The position numbers were made by a program, and so were the translations under genes. Positions 28,102-37,863 of a DNA stretch of 64,000 nucleotides are shown here, piece after piece. Source of the stretch: Edaphobacter sp. 12200R-103 (GTDB lineage: Bacteria > Acidobacteriota > Terriglobia > Terriglobales > Acidobacteriaceae). Every line of letters starts with the position of its first letter. Position 1 is the first letter of the stretch. Location: the NCBI RefSeq assembly GCF_010093025.1, contig NZ_CP048114.1, forward strand, positions 1,426,001 through 1,490,000, read 5' to 3'. Below the pieces are notes generated by a model, which searched no databases, had not been told where the DNA came from, and worked only from the letters and a program-made list of their open reading frames with translations.

Positions 28102-31100
28102 CTAGTAATACAGCTTCAAGGCAAACTGGATTTGCCTTGGGTCAAACGGAGCGTCACGTGTCGATCCGATTCGACCGAATGCAGCGTTTGTGAAGGTTCC
28201 CGAACCTCCAATTGCAGTTACGCCATTTCCGCCGAAGTTCGGCGCGTTGAAGTTGGGATGGTTGAAGATATTGAAGAACTCCGCCCGGAACTGAAGGGCG
28301 ATGGCTTCGTGAATCGGGAAGTTCTTGAAGGTTGAGAAGTCAAACCGGTGGAATCCAGGCCCAACTGTGCTCGCCGAGCCTGGGCCGCCAAGAACAAGCG
28401 GGCTGCTCGCTGGGATCTGTACACAATTCGTCTGACTGGGATTTGGAATGAGCTGCCCACTCTGGCGTATGAGGGTGCAGGGTTGAGCGAATGCGGCGGG
28501 GTTCCCAAACCAGGAGAGAGCTCCGCTCGAATCCCGATGCAGGCCTAGCTTTTGGCTTTGCCCGGCAACCTTCAGTACCCTGCAGCTCGTGCCCGCAGTA
28601 GCTCCGGTTGGGCAACTCAAGGTAATTGGCTGTCCACCTTGAAGGGTTGCGATACCGTTCACTGCCCAGCCACCAAGCACTGCGTTGGTCAGTCTGCCAG
28701 CATTGGCGAGGAACATCTTATTCTTGCCGAATGGCAACTCATAGCTGCCGCTGAGATGGAAGACATGTCGGATATCAAACGCCGCCGGCCCCCAATCGTA
28801 ATGCGGTCCAAAATTTGGAACCCATGGGGCGCGGTAGCCACTGACACTGCCGCCGTTCAGAAGATCACCGGCGTCAGACAAAGTCTTGGCGAAAGTATAA
28901 GTCACCAGAAAGCCCACTCCGTCCGTCGACTGGCGCTCTATCTTTGTCTGAAGGCCGTTGTAGATACTCCGACCGATCGTCCGCTGATAGCTGCCGTTCT
29001 CGGCAAAATCTGGGAACGGCCGATACGTGGTCGTGCTGTCAGCAGCAGCGAGAATCTGAGAGACCCGGTTATTCCCGATACCAGCCTGCAGAGAGCTTCC
29101 GTCCGTCATGACATAGGCAGCCTGTGCCGAGATGGTATGCGTAATGGCATATTGAACGGTCAGGTTAGCGCTGAGAGTCCGGGGCGTCTGATAATCAAAC
29201 TGCAGTCCTTGCAGACCAAGGCCTTTGCCGTTTACCGCCAAGGGAGTGAATTGCGCGCAAGTCAAACCTGACCCAATCGTGGCGCTTCCTCCTGGACCGG
29301 CCGTAGCACAGGAGCCGTATGGGTTAGCTCCCATACTAAAGGGGTGATAGTCGGTATCGGAAGCGAAGTTGAAGTTGTAAACGAAGGGATAGTTCTCTCC
29401 TATGTTTGGGCCATAGCCTTGATTTTCGAACGCATTGAAAAACAGGCCTACGCCACCGCGCACGACAAGTAGCGGAGACACTTGATACGCGAAGCCCGCT
29501 CGCGGCGCGAAATTGGTTTTCTGCGTCTGAACAAGCGCTTTTCCATATTTGTTCGTCAACTGAAGCGCAATCCCGTCTTTTTGGAGCAAAGCCAAGAACG
29601 TTGGAGAGAGAGAGCGATCGGCCTTTCCGGAAGCCGGAATCAGATAAGTGGCTGCATTGTTCGGAGGACCATTCTGCACGAAGTTCGCCTGGCCGCCATT
29701 CATCTCTGAGATGGGGCTGAAATAATCCCAACGCAGGCCGAGATTGAGGGTTAGCTTAGGGCTAACCTTCCAATCGTCTTGGAAATAGAACGCCAGATAA
29801 TTCCTGGCATCGTAGGTCTTATTGATATTGGACGCATGAACGTTGTTCGCGCCTCCTACATAACTAATCCCATTTGGTACCGTCGTGGCGGTGGGAACCA
29901 AGAGGAATTGAGCACGTCCGGTTAAGTCCCCGCCCTGGTTAGGAACTCCAGCGAAATTGCCATTGAAATCAAATTCGCCGCGTGAATATGCGGGTTGCAA
30001 GGTATTGAAGTGAACTCTCTGGAACTCGACACCCATCTTGAAGCTGTGACTACCGTAAATCTTCGTGAAGTCATCCGTTACCTGAAGCGTCTGGCTCACC
30101 TCATCGGAGGGCAAGTAGTCGTTGCTGCCCAACTCTTGCAGGCCATCAATCACGATGGCAGGTAGACCGCCATTCTGCGGTACCTGGGGAATTCCTTGAA
30201 TCCCAAATTGTTCGGGGATCCCCATGTTATTTCCCTGCGGACCGAAGCGAGTGGTGTGAAGATGATTGAAGCCGACACGGCCTACGTTGACCGTGCTTGG
30301 AGAAAACACATGCGTCCATGCGGCAACAGCCTGCTCAGATTTCGCTCCCTGGATGCCCTGCTGAAAGCTGCCACCGTCCGCGATACCGCCGAAGATGCCG
30401 GGGATAAACTGCGGGTCATCCACATAGCTGAAGCGTCCAAACACCTGGTTCTTGTCGCTCAAATTGTAGTCACCGCGAACGTCAAAGGCGTTACTGTGTT
30501 CATAGAGCGCTGGGCTTGAGGTATAGTTCGTCGTGAACCTGCTGTTGACCGGGAGCGGGTAGAGGTTCATGAGCTTTACGGCATTCGGGTCAAGACGAGA
30601 CGCTGGTATTTGGTTGAAATTGCAATTTTTCGCTGCATAGGATGTTCCCGCGCCGCAGAATGGGTCACGCACATAGCCAGTCTGTTGCGCCGCAATCCCT
30701 GTCACAGGGTCCACTACTCCGACAGTAACTGGTCGTGTTGTTGCCGGATCGAGGATCGCTCCATAGGGCAATGATCTCCCCAGTGCATCGATATGAGGTG
30801 AGCCGTTTTGTTGCGTAATCAGATCGGAGAGATCGGTAAAACCACTATTGCGTTCCGTCAAGGTAGGAACATTACCGTTAAGCACCGTGCCTTGCACGCG
30901 GCGGAAGCCCTGATAGTCGCCGAAATAGAACAGCTTGTTCTTGACGATAGGACCGCCAATCGAGGCGCCAAACTGGTTCCAGCGCAACTTTCCCTTCTTC
31001 ACGCCGTTATAATTTTCAAACCAGTCAGCGGCATCCAGCTTTTCGTTCCGGAAGAACTCCCAGACGGCACCATGAATACTGTTGGTTCCGGATTTGATCG

Positions 31101-31866
31101 TCGCATTGAGAACTGCACCTGCGGAACGCCCTTGCTCGGCGCTGAACTGAGCTGTCTGAACTTTGAATTCCTGAATCGCATCCAGCGGAGGAAGAATGAC
31201 GAAATTTGTACCGTTCAGAAAGTCAACTGCGTTCGAGTTGTTATCGATACCATCGAGCAGATAATTATTCTGCGCCGGGCGAAGTCCATTGGCGGAAAAG
31301 GCGCCTGACGCCGCATTACCGCGGGTATCTGCCTGCGGCGTGTTGACTCCCGCAGAAAGTTGCGCCAGAAAGGTGAAATTGCGACCATTGAGAGGCAGGT
31401 TATTTAGCGTGGTACTTTCTATCACCTGACCAACAGATGCCTCTGTCGTCTGCAGTTGCGGCGGAACTCCTGTAACCGTAACCGTCTCCGTCGCGGCCCC
31501 AACCTGGAGCTGAATGTTGGCCTGTAAGCGTTCCTGCACGTTCACTTGCAGGTTTTCCTGGGTTGTCGACGAAAACCCTTGCGCTGAGGCAGTAACGGAG
31601 TAGTGGCCAATTCTGACTGGCGAGAAAGTGTACTGACCGCTGCTAGTCGTTACAGTTTCCAGCGTCAGGCCGACGTCCGTATTGCGAAGCGTGACGTGAG
31701 CATTCGGGACAACTGCGCCGGACGGATCCGAAACAATTCCAGTAATGGCCCCCTGATCTACCTGGGCAATCAAATCCGGACTCAGAGTTAGCAGAAAGCA
31801 CACACACGCAAGGGTTATAAGCCTAAGGGTACGCACACGTCTAAACACACTGCATCCAGAGCTCAT
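28102..31866 (-). CDS. TonB-dependent-receptor-like outer-membrane protein (Oar-like), receptor 2
   Basis: The 1254-residue protein has the same layout as receptor 1. It has a signal peptide (to about LSPDLIAQ), a carboxypeptidase-regulatory-like domain (GAITGIVSDPSGAVVPNAHV, FSPVRIGHYSVTASAQGF), and plug motifs (LNNLPLNGRNFTFLAQ, LDGIDNNSNAVDFLNG, SAGAVLNATIKSGTNSIHG). The barrel ends in QFALKLYY. It is about 85 residues longer than receptor 1. The frame opens at a TTG; the ATG at 31866 is preceded by GGAG at 9 nt and is preferred. A 12-bp palindrome lies 54 bp upstream. It is divergent from the CRTAC1-redoxin-TPR gene. Confidence 0.88.
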   Translation of the reverse strand: MSSGCSVFRRVRTLRLITLACVCFLLTLSPDLIAQVDQGAITGIVSDPSGAVVPNAHVTLRNTDVGLTLETVTTSSGQYTFSPVRIGHYSVTASAQGFSSTTQENLQVNVQERLQANIQLQVGAATETVTVTGVPPQLQTTEASVGQVIESTTLNNLPLNGRNFTFLAQLSAGVNTPQADTRGNAASGAFSANGLRPAQNNYLLDGIDNNSNAVDFLNGTNFVILPPLDAIQEFKVQTAQFSAEQGRSAGAVLNATIKSGTNSIHGAVWEFFRNEKLDAADWFENYNGVKKGKLRWNQFGASIGGPIVKNKLFYFGDYQGFRRVQGTVLNGNVPTLTERNSGFTDLSDLITQQNGSPHIDALGRSLPYGAILDPATTRPVTVGVVDPVTGIAAQQTGYVRDPFCGAGTSYAAKNCNFNQIPASRLDPNAVKLMNLYPLPVNSRFTTNYTSSPALYEHSNAFDVRGDYNLSDKNQVFGRFSYVDDPQFIPGIFGGIADGGSFQQGIQGAKSEQAVAAWTHVFSPSTVNVGRVGFNHLHTTRFGPQGNNMGIPEQFGIQGIPQVPQNGGLPAIVIDGLQELGSNDYLPSDEVSQTLQVTDDFTKIYGSHSFKMGVEFQRVHFNTLQPAYSRGEFDFNGNFAGVPNQGGDLTGRAQFLLVPTATTVPNGISYVGGANNVHASNINKTYDARNYLAFYFQDDWKVSPKLTLNLGLRWDYFSPISEMNGGQANFVQNGPPNNAATYLIPASGKADRSLSPTFLALLQKDGIALQLTNKYGKALVQTQKTNFAPRAGFAYQVSPLLVVRGGVGLFFNAFENQGYGPNIGENYPFVYNFNFASDTDYHPFSMGANPYGSCATAGPGGSATIGSGLTCAQFTPLAVNGKGLGLQGLQFDYQTPRTLSANLTVQYAITHTISAQAAYVMTDGSSLQAGIGNNRVSQILAAADSTTTYRPFPDFAENGSYQRTIGRSIYNGLQTKIERQSTDGVGFLVTYTFAKTLSDAGDLLNGGSVSGYRAPWVPNFGPHYDWGPAAFDIRHVFHLSGSYELPFGKNKMFLANAGRLTNAVLGGWAVNGIATLQGGQPITLSCPTGATAGTSCRVLKVAGQSQKLGLHRDSSGALSWFGNPAAFAQPCTLIRQSGQLIPNPSQTNCVQIPASSPLVLGGPGSASTVGPGFHRFDFSTFKNFPIHEAIALQFRAEFFNIFNHPNFNAPNFGGNGVTAIGGSGTFTNAAFGRIGSTRDAPFDPRQIQFALKLYY

Positions 31867-31919
31867 CCCGTCACTCTCCAAAAGAACTTCAAATAGTGGT
31901 ACTGACAGTTCGCAGTAAT

Positions 31920-31931
31920 GTAACCGGTTAC
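31920..31931. promoter_or_regulatory. LacI-type operator candidate upstream of receptor 2
   Basis: GTAACCGGTTAC is a perfect 12-bp palindrome with the central CG typical of LacI-family operators. It is in the divergent intergenic region, 54 bp before receptor 2 and 219 bp before the CRTAC1-redoxin-TPR gene. Two LacI-family genes lie in the window. Confidence 0.55.
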
Positions 31932-32149
31932 TTTTAGTCTCCGGCGCACTTTATTCTTCGGAAATCTCCTTTGTCAAACAAAAATATTTAGGCGCTGAAA
32001 TATCTTCCGGCACTGATCTTTACGGAAGGAGGCTGACGTTTCGTAAGGCACCTTCCTCTGCAGGTTCCGCATTGGTGCTAGGATGCATTTGCTGCTTTTG
32101 CAAAAAATTCGTCATCGATTGAAATACGTCAAGGAAACCGTTACGCCAC

Positions 32150-35100
32150 GTGTCCACCCCGCACCTCTCCCGCCGCAATTTCCTGCAAAAGATGGCGATG
32201 ACGCCAATCCTCTTACGAATGGCTCCCCTTGGTAGCTCGCTTTTGACCCAGAATCTCTGGTCATCGGTAGGCCAGCCGACCTTAGGCTTAGAGGAGTTTT
32301 ATCTCAAACCAAACTACCCGACAAAATCCCCCCTCGAAGACGTCCTACGTCTCGTACCGCCAGGAACTGACGAATTTATCACGGAAAAATACGCCTTCCA
32401 GATTGAGCAGGAGCTGAAGCAGTGGAGTGTCTCGCTCATTCGTTCGGGTCGTGATCTCAGTTCGCTTGCAGGACTACTTGATAATTCCATTTCAGCCACA
32501 GCACTCACACCCATGCAGCAAACAACAATACGAAATGCGCAAGGGATTGAGGCTCTCAAGATAGAATTCGGGTCGGAGACGACCTCAGGGCGCGATGAGT
32601 TTTTAAGAGAACTTCGCGACTATTTTCAGCCTGCGACTCGCATCCTGACTGCTCAATTCGATGTAGTCAGTCTCGAAGATATCTCCGGAGGACCGCAGGA
32701 CCTTCAAGTTGGTATTCGATACAACTTTGTGTTCGAGATCGAAGGCGCACGTCGCGAAGAGCGCGTCGGGCAATGGCAAACCAAATGGATTTTTACTTCC
32801 CCGAATACCTGGAGACTTCACCACTTGGTGGCGAGCGGAGAGGTGCGCTGCATCGTATCTTCGCCTGCTTTTGTCGATGTTACAGAACATGCATTTGGGT
32901 CCATCGACTCGTACCGCTCCCAATTACTGCACGGCACTGATTATTGGCGAACTGTTCTTGATGGTGCATGCGGGATAGATGTTTACGGGAACAACGGTAT
33001 CGCCGCCGGCGATTTTGATAACGATGGATTTGACGATCTTTACATCTGTCAACCGGGAGGCCTCCCGAACCGCCTTTATCGCAATCGCGGCGATGGAACA
33101 TTTGAAGATGTCACCGAACATGCGGGCGTAGGGGTGCTCGATAACACCTCATGTGCAATCTTCGCGGACTTTCGTAACAGTGGTCTGCAGGACTTGCTTG
33201 TCGTTTGTGGCACCGGACCATTGCTCTTCCTGAACCAAGGCAATAGCAAATTCCATATGAAGCGCGATGCCTTCACTTTTGCACAAGATCCGCAGGGAAC
33301 TTTCACCCATGCTGCAGTGGCCGATTACGATCAGGATGGAAAGCTGGATATCTATTTCTGCCTTTACAGCTACTATCTCGGGCTCGACCAATATCACTAT
33401 CCTGTGCCCTACTTCGATGCACGGAACGGCCCTCCCAACTTCCTTTTGCACAACGAAGGCGATGGCAAATTCACAGATCGTACAGGAGTTGCCGGACTCA
33501 ACAAAAACAACAACCGTTATAGCTTCGCATGCGCATGGCAGAATTCCAAAACAAATGGTTTTCCAGATATCTATGTGGCAAACGATTTCGGCCGGAGTAA
33601 TCTTTATCGAAACAATGGCGACGGCACTTTCACGGATGTCTCAACCGAGGCCCATGTAGAAGATGCTGGAGCAGGCATGAGCGCCTCCTGGTCCGATATC
33701 GATAATGATGGTCAGCCTGATGTGTATGCGGCCAATATGTGGTCGGCAGCAGGCCAGAGGATCGCCGAACAAGCACTTTTTCACAAGAACGCACCGGAAA
33801 ATATTCGCGCGCTCTATCGCCATCATGCTCGCGGCAACTCCCTTTATCGCAATTTGGGGAATGGCACATTTCAAAATGTAAGTAATCAGATAGGCGTCGA
33901 GATGGGGCGGTGGTCGTGGAGTTCGGATTTCTGGGACTTCGATCACAACGGTTATTCAGACCTCTACGTCACGAATGGCTATATCTCTGGTTCCGAGCAT
34001 AATGACCTTGCCAGCTTCTTCTGGCGACAGGTCGTCGGAAAATCCCCTGAGGATTCGACTCCATCTCAAGCATATGAGCATGGATGGAATGCCCTTAACG
34101 AGCTCATCCGTTCCGATAACTCCTGGAGTGGTTATGAAAGAAATGTGATGTTCGCGAACAACGGAGATGGAACATTTACAGAACTCTCGGGAGCCGTGGG
34201 CCTCGACTTTATAGAAGACAGCCGCTCGTTTGCCCTTGCCGACATCGACCATGATGGCCGCCTGGAAGTGATTCTGAAGAATCGTAATGCTCCTCAGCTC
34301 CGCGTCGTGCACAATGCGCTGCAACATATCGGCCACTCAGTCTCTTTCCGTTTGCATGGCACCAAAAGCAACCGCGATGCAATCGGCTCTATAATTGTGT
34401 TAGAAGCAGGCCCCTTGAAGCAGACAAAATCGCTTCAGGCTGGTTCCGGCTTCCTCGCGCAACATTCGAAGGAGATCTTCTTCGGCATAGGACGCCCCGC
34501 CGATCCCGTTCGTGCAACGATTCACTGGCCTTCAGGAAATAAGCAGATTTTTGAGAATATCCCTGTCGACCATCGCATCGAGATCCAGGAAGATTTAGAT
34601 TCGTACGTCGCCAAGCCCTTCACCGCATCTTCGGCAACCTCTTCTCATTCTGTCCCTCAATCTCTCGTCGATCATCCACCTGCCGCGTTCGGAACCTGGC
34701 TCATTGAGCCGTTGAAAGCACCCGGATTTTCCCTTCCGGGGCTTGATGGCAAAGTGTACAGTCTGCATTCATCCCTCGGCGGCTTTACGCTTCTCAACTT
34801 TTGGACAGCCCGCGCGCCGCAGTGTCGCAGCATGCTGACACATTTTCACCAGCATCAATCAGAATTCAACCGCGCCAATTTGAAGCTCCTGGCCATCAAT
34901 ACGGATGAGGACGCTTCAGCGGGAAAGCTACTGGCAACGCAACTTGGCCTAGATTTTCCCATCTTATTTGCGAGCACTGAAATTTCGGGAATTTACAACA
35001 TCATCTTTCGTTACCTATACGATCGGCGTCGCGATTTGGTGCTTCCAGGATCATTCCTGGTAAATGCAGAGGGAATGATTCTTAAGGTTTATCAGGGGCA

Positions 35101-35965
35101 GGCTGACATCCAGCAAATCCTCAAAGACATCAATTTAGCATCTGATTCAACCTCAGAACGATTGCTGCGAGCTCTTCCCTTCCCAGGCGCAGTCATCCAA
35201 GATGACTTTCGGCGCAACGATTTCACCTATGGCGTCGCTCTCTTCCAGCATGGATATCTTGATGCTGCCGCAGAATCCTTCCAACAGGTCATCCTTCAGA
35301 AACCTAATGACTCGGAGGCCTACTACAATCTCGGCACGTTAAGTCTTCATCGCAATGATCTCCCCACAGCGCGCCGATATCTCGAGCAGACGCTCAAGCT
35401 CCGTCCAGACTACCCTGAGGCATGGAACAACCTCGGCATGATCGCAGCCCAGCAAGGCCTGGCGGATGAAGCAATCCGCAATTTCCAACAGTCCCTCGGC
35501 CTTCGCCCCAATTACACCATTGCCCTTCTCAATCTAGGCAATCTTTATCGTCACCAAGGCGCATTCGACAAGGCCATGAACCTGTTCCGCCAAGCACTCC
35601 AGCTTAAACCGGACGATGCAGAGGCCAACTACAGTCTCGGCATGCTTTACGCACAACAGAATCAATTACAGCAGGCATCCGATTCTCTTCAAAAGGCGGC
35701 CACACTGCGTCCAGGCTACCCTGAAGCGTTGAACAACCTCGGCGTGATCTATGTTCGCACTGGCGACTACGAACATGCAGAAGAGCAGTTCAAGACCTGC
35801 ATCCGCCTTACACCTTCCTTCGGTCAGTCTTATCTGAACCTCGCCCAACTCTACGCCATTCGCCACGAGAAGCAGCAGGCAATCCAGATCCTGCAGCAGC
35901 TATTGGTATTGCAGCCACAGAACCAAACAGCACAACAGGCGCTAAAGATGCTCTCAGGCCCTTGA
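32150..35965 (+). CDS. Tat-exported CRTAC1 protein fused to redoxin-like domain and TPR array
   Basis: The 1271-residue multidomain protein begins with a Tat signal (LSRRNFLQKMAMTPILLRMA). Residues about 40-250 form an unrecognised N-terminal domain. FG-GAP/VCBS repeats run from about 280 to 700 (AAGDFDNDGFDDLYI, VADYDQDGKLDIYF, LADIDHDGRLEVIL). An ASPIC/UnbV domain sits at about 730-815 (GSIIVLEAG, ATIHWPSGNKQIFENI). A thioredoxin/AhpC-like domain lies at about 855-1000 (FSLPGLDGKVYSL, FTLLNFWTARAPQCRSML). Six or more TPRs run from about 1020 to the end. The redoxin lacks the first active-site Cys. The start is a GTG. It is divergent from receptor 2 and is followed by a second CRTAC1 gene 100 bp downstream. 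It is probably an envelope binding or assembly protein; the function is unknown. Confidence 0.85.
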   Translation: MSTPHLSRRNFLQKMAMTPILLRMAPLGSSLLTQNLWSSVGQPTLGLEEFYLKPNYPTKSPLEDVLRLVPPGTDEFITEKYAFQIEQELKQWSVSLIRSGRDLSSLAGLLDNSISATALTPMQQTTIRNAQGIEALKIEFGSETTSGRDEFLRELRDYFQPATRILTAQFDVVSLEDISGGPQDLQVGIRYNFVFEIEGARREERVGQWQTKWIFTSPNTWRLHHLVASGEVRCIVSSPAFVDVTEHAFGSIDSYRSQLLHGTDYWRTVLDGACGIDVYGNNGIAAGDFDNDGFDDLYICQPGGLPNRLYRNRGDGTFEDVTEHAGVGVLDNTSCAIFADFRNSGLQDLLVVCGTGPLLFLNQGNSKFHMKRDAFTFAQDPQGTFTHAAVADYDQDGKLDIYFCLYSYYLGLDQYHYPVPYFDARNGPPNFLLHNEGDGKFTDRTGVAGLNKNNNRYSFACAWQNSKTNGFPDIYVANDFGRSNLYRNNGDGTFTDVSTEAHVEDAGAGMSASWSDIDNDGQPDVYAANMWSAAGQRIAEQALFHKNAPENIRALYRHHARGNSLYRNLGNGTFQNVSNQIGVEMGRWSWSSDFWDFDHNGYSDLYVTNGYISGSEHNDLASFFWRQVVGKSPEDSTPSQAYEHGWNALNELIRSDNSWSGYERNVMFANNGDGTFTELSGAVGLDFIEDSRSFALADIDHDGRLEVILKNRNAPQLRVVHNALQHIGHSVSFRLHGTKSNRDAIGSIIVLEAGPLKQTKSLQAGSGFLAQHSKEIFFGIGRPADPVRATIHWPSGNKQIFENIPVDHRIEIQEDLDSYVAKPFTASSATSSHSVPQSLVDHPPAAFGTWLIEPLKAPGFSLPGLDGKVYSLHSSLGGFTLLNFWTARAPQCRSMLTHFHQHQSEFNRANLKLLAINTDEDASAGKLLATQLGLDFPILFASTEISGIYNIIFRYLYDRRRDLVLPGSFLVNAEGMILKVYQGQADIQQILKDINLASDSTSERLLRALPFPGAVIQDDFRRNDFTYGVALFQHGYLDAAAESFQQVILQKPNDSEAYYNLGTLSLHRNDLPTARRYLEQTLKLRPDYPEAWNNLGMIAAQQGLADEAIRNFQQSLGLRPNYTIALLNLGNLYRHQGAFDKAMNLFRQALQLKPDDAEANYSLGMLYAQQNQLQQASDSLQKAATLRPGYPEALNNLGVIYVRTGDYEHAEEQFKTCIRLTPSFGQSYLNLAQLYAIRHEKQQAIQILQQLLVLQPQNQTAQQALKMLSGP

Positions 35966-36065
35966 TGATCAGGTCACGAGCCGCGAGAAGAAGGTTTTTC
36001 GACGCTTTTCCCTCCACCAAGTCAGACGTTTACCAGCCCTCTCACCCGCATTAGACTCTATAAAC

Positions 36066-37844
36066 GTGATTATCCCTCGTCGGCGTTTTCTCGGTTTATC
36101 GCTCTTCGCGCTCAGCAGTACGCTTCTTGAAACCCTGACCACGCCTCTGTGGAAGTGGCGCAATCCTGATCTGGTTTATGCTGCTACGATCGCTCCGACC
36201 TTGCCTGTGCAGTTCACCGATGTTGCCAAACAGGCTGGGCTCACCGTTCCAAATGTATGGGGAGGAGTCGATCACAAACGGTCCATCGTCGAAGCAAAGG
36301 GCTGCGGTATAGCATTCTTTGACTACGATAACGATGGCTGGCTGGACATCTATCTCACAAATGGAGACCGCTTCGATGTGGAATGGCCCGCTGGACAGGC
36401 CCCAACGACGCACCTCTATAAAAACAATCGAGATGGAACCTTTGCCGATGTCACTGCAAAATCGGGCCTCGCAAGGACAGGTTGGCAGACCGGGGTCTGT
36501 ATCGGAGACTATGACAACAATGGATGGGACGACCTCTTCTGCACCTTCTGGGGGCACAATGTACTCTTCCGCAATAACGGTGATGGCACATTCAGCGATG
36601 TCACGCAGAAGGCTGGCCTCTCGCAAAAGCAGGTTCGGCTAGGCGCGGGATGCACCTTCCTTGACTACGATCGAGACGGGTATCTGGATCTTTTCGTCTG
36701 TAATTATCTCAAGCTTGATCCCAAAGATATTTCTCCCGAAACGGACACCAAATTCTGTCAATGGAAGGGCGTTCCAGTCATGTGTGGCCCGCGCGGTCTC
36801 CCTGGCGACACCAATATCCTCTATCGCAACAATGGTGACGGCACCTTTACGGACGTCTCGGAAAGGTCCGGCATCCTCAAAGTCGGGCCGCGCTATTCCA
36901 TCACCGCGGTCTCTTACGACTTCGACAATGATGGTTGGCCCGACATTTATGTTGCCGTCGACTCGCAACCAAGCGTTCTGCTGAAAAACAATCACGACGG
37001 CACCTTTACGGACATTGCCGTGATGGCTGGTTGCGCCTATAACGATGATGGACACGAGCAGGCGGGTATGGGTGTCGCCGTTGCCGACTATGACTGCGAC
37101 GGCTACTTGGATATCTTCAAAACAAATTTTGCCGATGATACCTGCAATCTTTACCACAACAACGGAGATGGCACTTTTACTGACGTCACTGCGACGGCGG
37201 GAACCTCTGTGAATAACAACTACGTTGCGTGGGGTTGCGACTTTGTCGATTATGACAATGACGGATGGAAAGACATCTTCCAGGTCAATGGTCATGTTTA
37301 TCCCGAAATCGATAGATATCACTTCGGCCAGAACTTCAAGAATCCGCGTCTTGTCTACAGAAATTTGGGCAACGGACGCTTCAAAGATGTTTCAAGTGAG
37401 ATGGGCACTGGCATCTCAGAACGATATTCGAGCCGCGGTGCAGCCTTCGGCGATTACGACAACGACGGCGACATCGATGTTCTGATCCTTAATATGAATG
37501 ACACCCCCTCGCTATTGCGCAACGATGGTGGCAATCAACAAAACTGGATCAAACTCAAGCTCATAGGCACCCAGTGCAACCGTACGGCGATCGGCGCTCG
37601 CGCGAGCGTCACCACAGGCAAGCACGTGCAGATGGATGAAGTCCACAGCGGCACCAGTGTCATGTCACAGAGCGATCTGCGCCTGCACTTCGGACTCGGC
37701 AAATCGGAGATGGTTGATGCGATTGAAGTGAAATGGCCAACGACACAAAAGGTTGAAAAATTCACGAATATTAAAGCCAACCAGATTCTTACAATTCGTG
37801 AAGGAGACGGGATTGTCGCAGCGTATAAGCCTAAGAGAGCTTGA
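36066..37844 (+). CDS. Tat-exported CRTAC1 (FG-GAP + ASPIC/UnbV) protein
   Basis: The 592-residue protein has a Tat-like signal (PRRRFLGLSLFALSS). It carries about eight VCBS/FG-GAP repeats with classical calcium loops (FFDYDNDGWLDIYL, IGDYDNNGWDDLFC, FLDYDRDGYLDLFV, FGDYDNDGDIDVLIL), often followed by YRNNGDGTFTDV. It ends with an ASPIC/UnbV domain at about 510-585 (TAIGARASVTTGKHVQMDEV, IEVKWPTTQKVEKF). Family members are calcium-binding surface propellers and no enzymatic activity is established. It starts at GTG. It follows the CRTAC1-redoxin-TPR gene by 100 bp on the same strand and is convergent with TPR protein 2 (19 bp between stops). Confidence 0.9.
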   Translation: MIIPRRRFLGLSLFALSSTLLETLTTPLWKWRNPDLVYAATIAPTLPVQFTDVAKQAGLTVPNVWGGVDHKRSIVEAKGCGIAFFDYDNDGWLDIYLTNGDRFDVEWPAGQAPTTHLYKNNRDGTFADVTAKSGLARTGWQTGVCIGDYDNNGWDDLFCTFWGHNVLFRNNGDGTFSDVTQKAGLSQKQVRLGAGCTFLDYDRDGYLDLFVCNYLKLDPKDISPETDTKFCQWKGVPVMCGPRGLPGDTNILYRNNGDGTFTDVSERSGILKVGPRYSITAVSYDFDNDGWPDIYVAVDSQPSVLLKNNHDGTFTDIAVMAGCAYNDDGHEQAGMGVAVADYDCDGYLDIFKTNFADDTCNLYHNNGDGTFTDVTATAGTSVNNNYVAWGCDFVDYDNDGWKDIFQVNGHVYPEIDRYHFGQNFKNPRLVYRNLGNGRFKDVSSEMGTGISERYSSRGAAFGDYDNDGDIDVLILNMNDTPSLLRNDGGNQQNWIKLKLIGTQCNRTAIGARASVTTGKHVQMDEVHSGTSVMSQSDLRLHFGLGKSEMVDAIEVKWPTTQKVEKFTNIKANQILTIREGDGIVAAYKPKRA

Positions 37845-37863
37845 GAGTTAATACGGTATGGCA

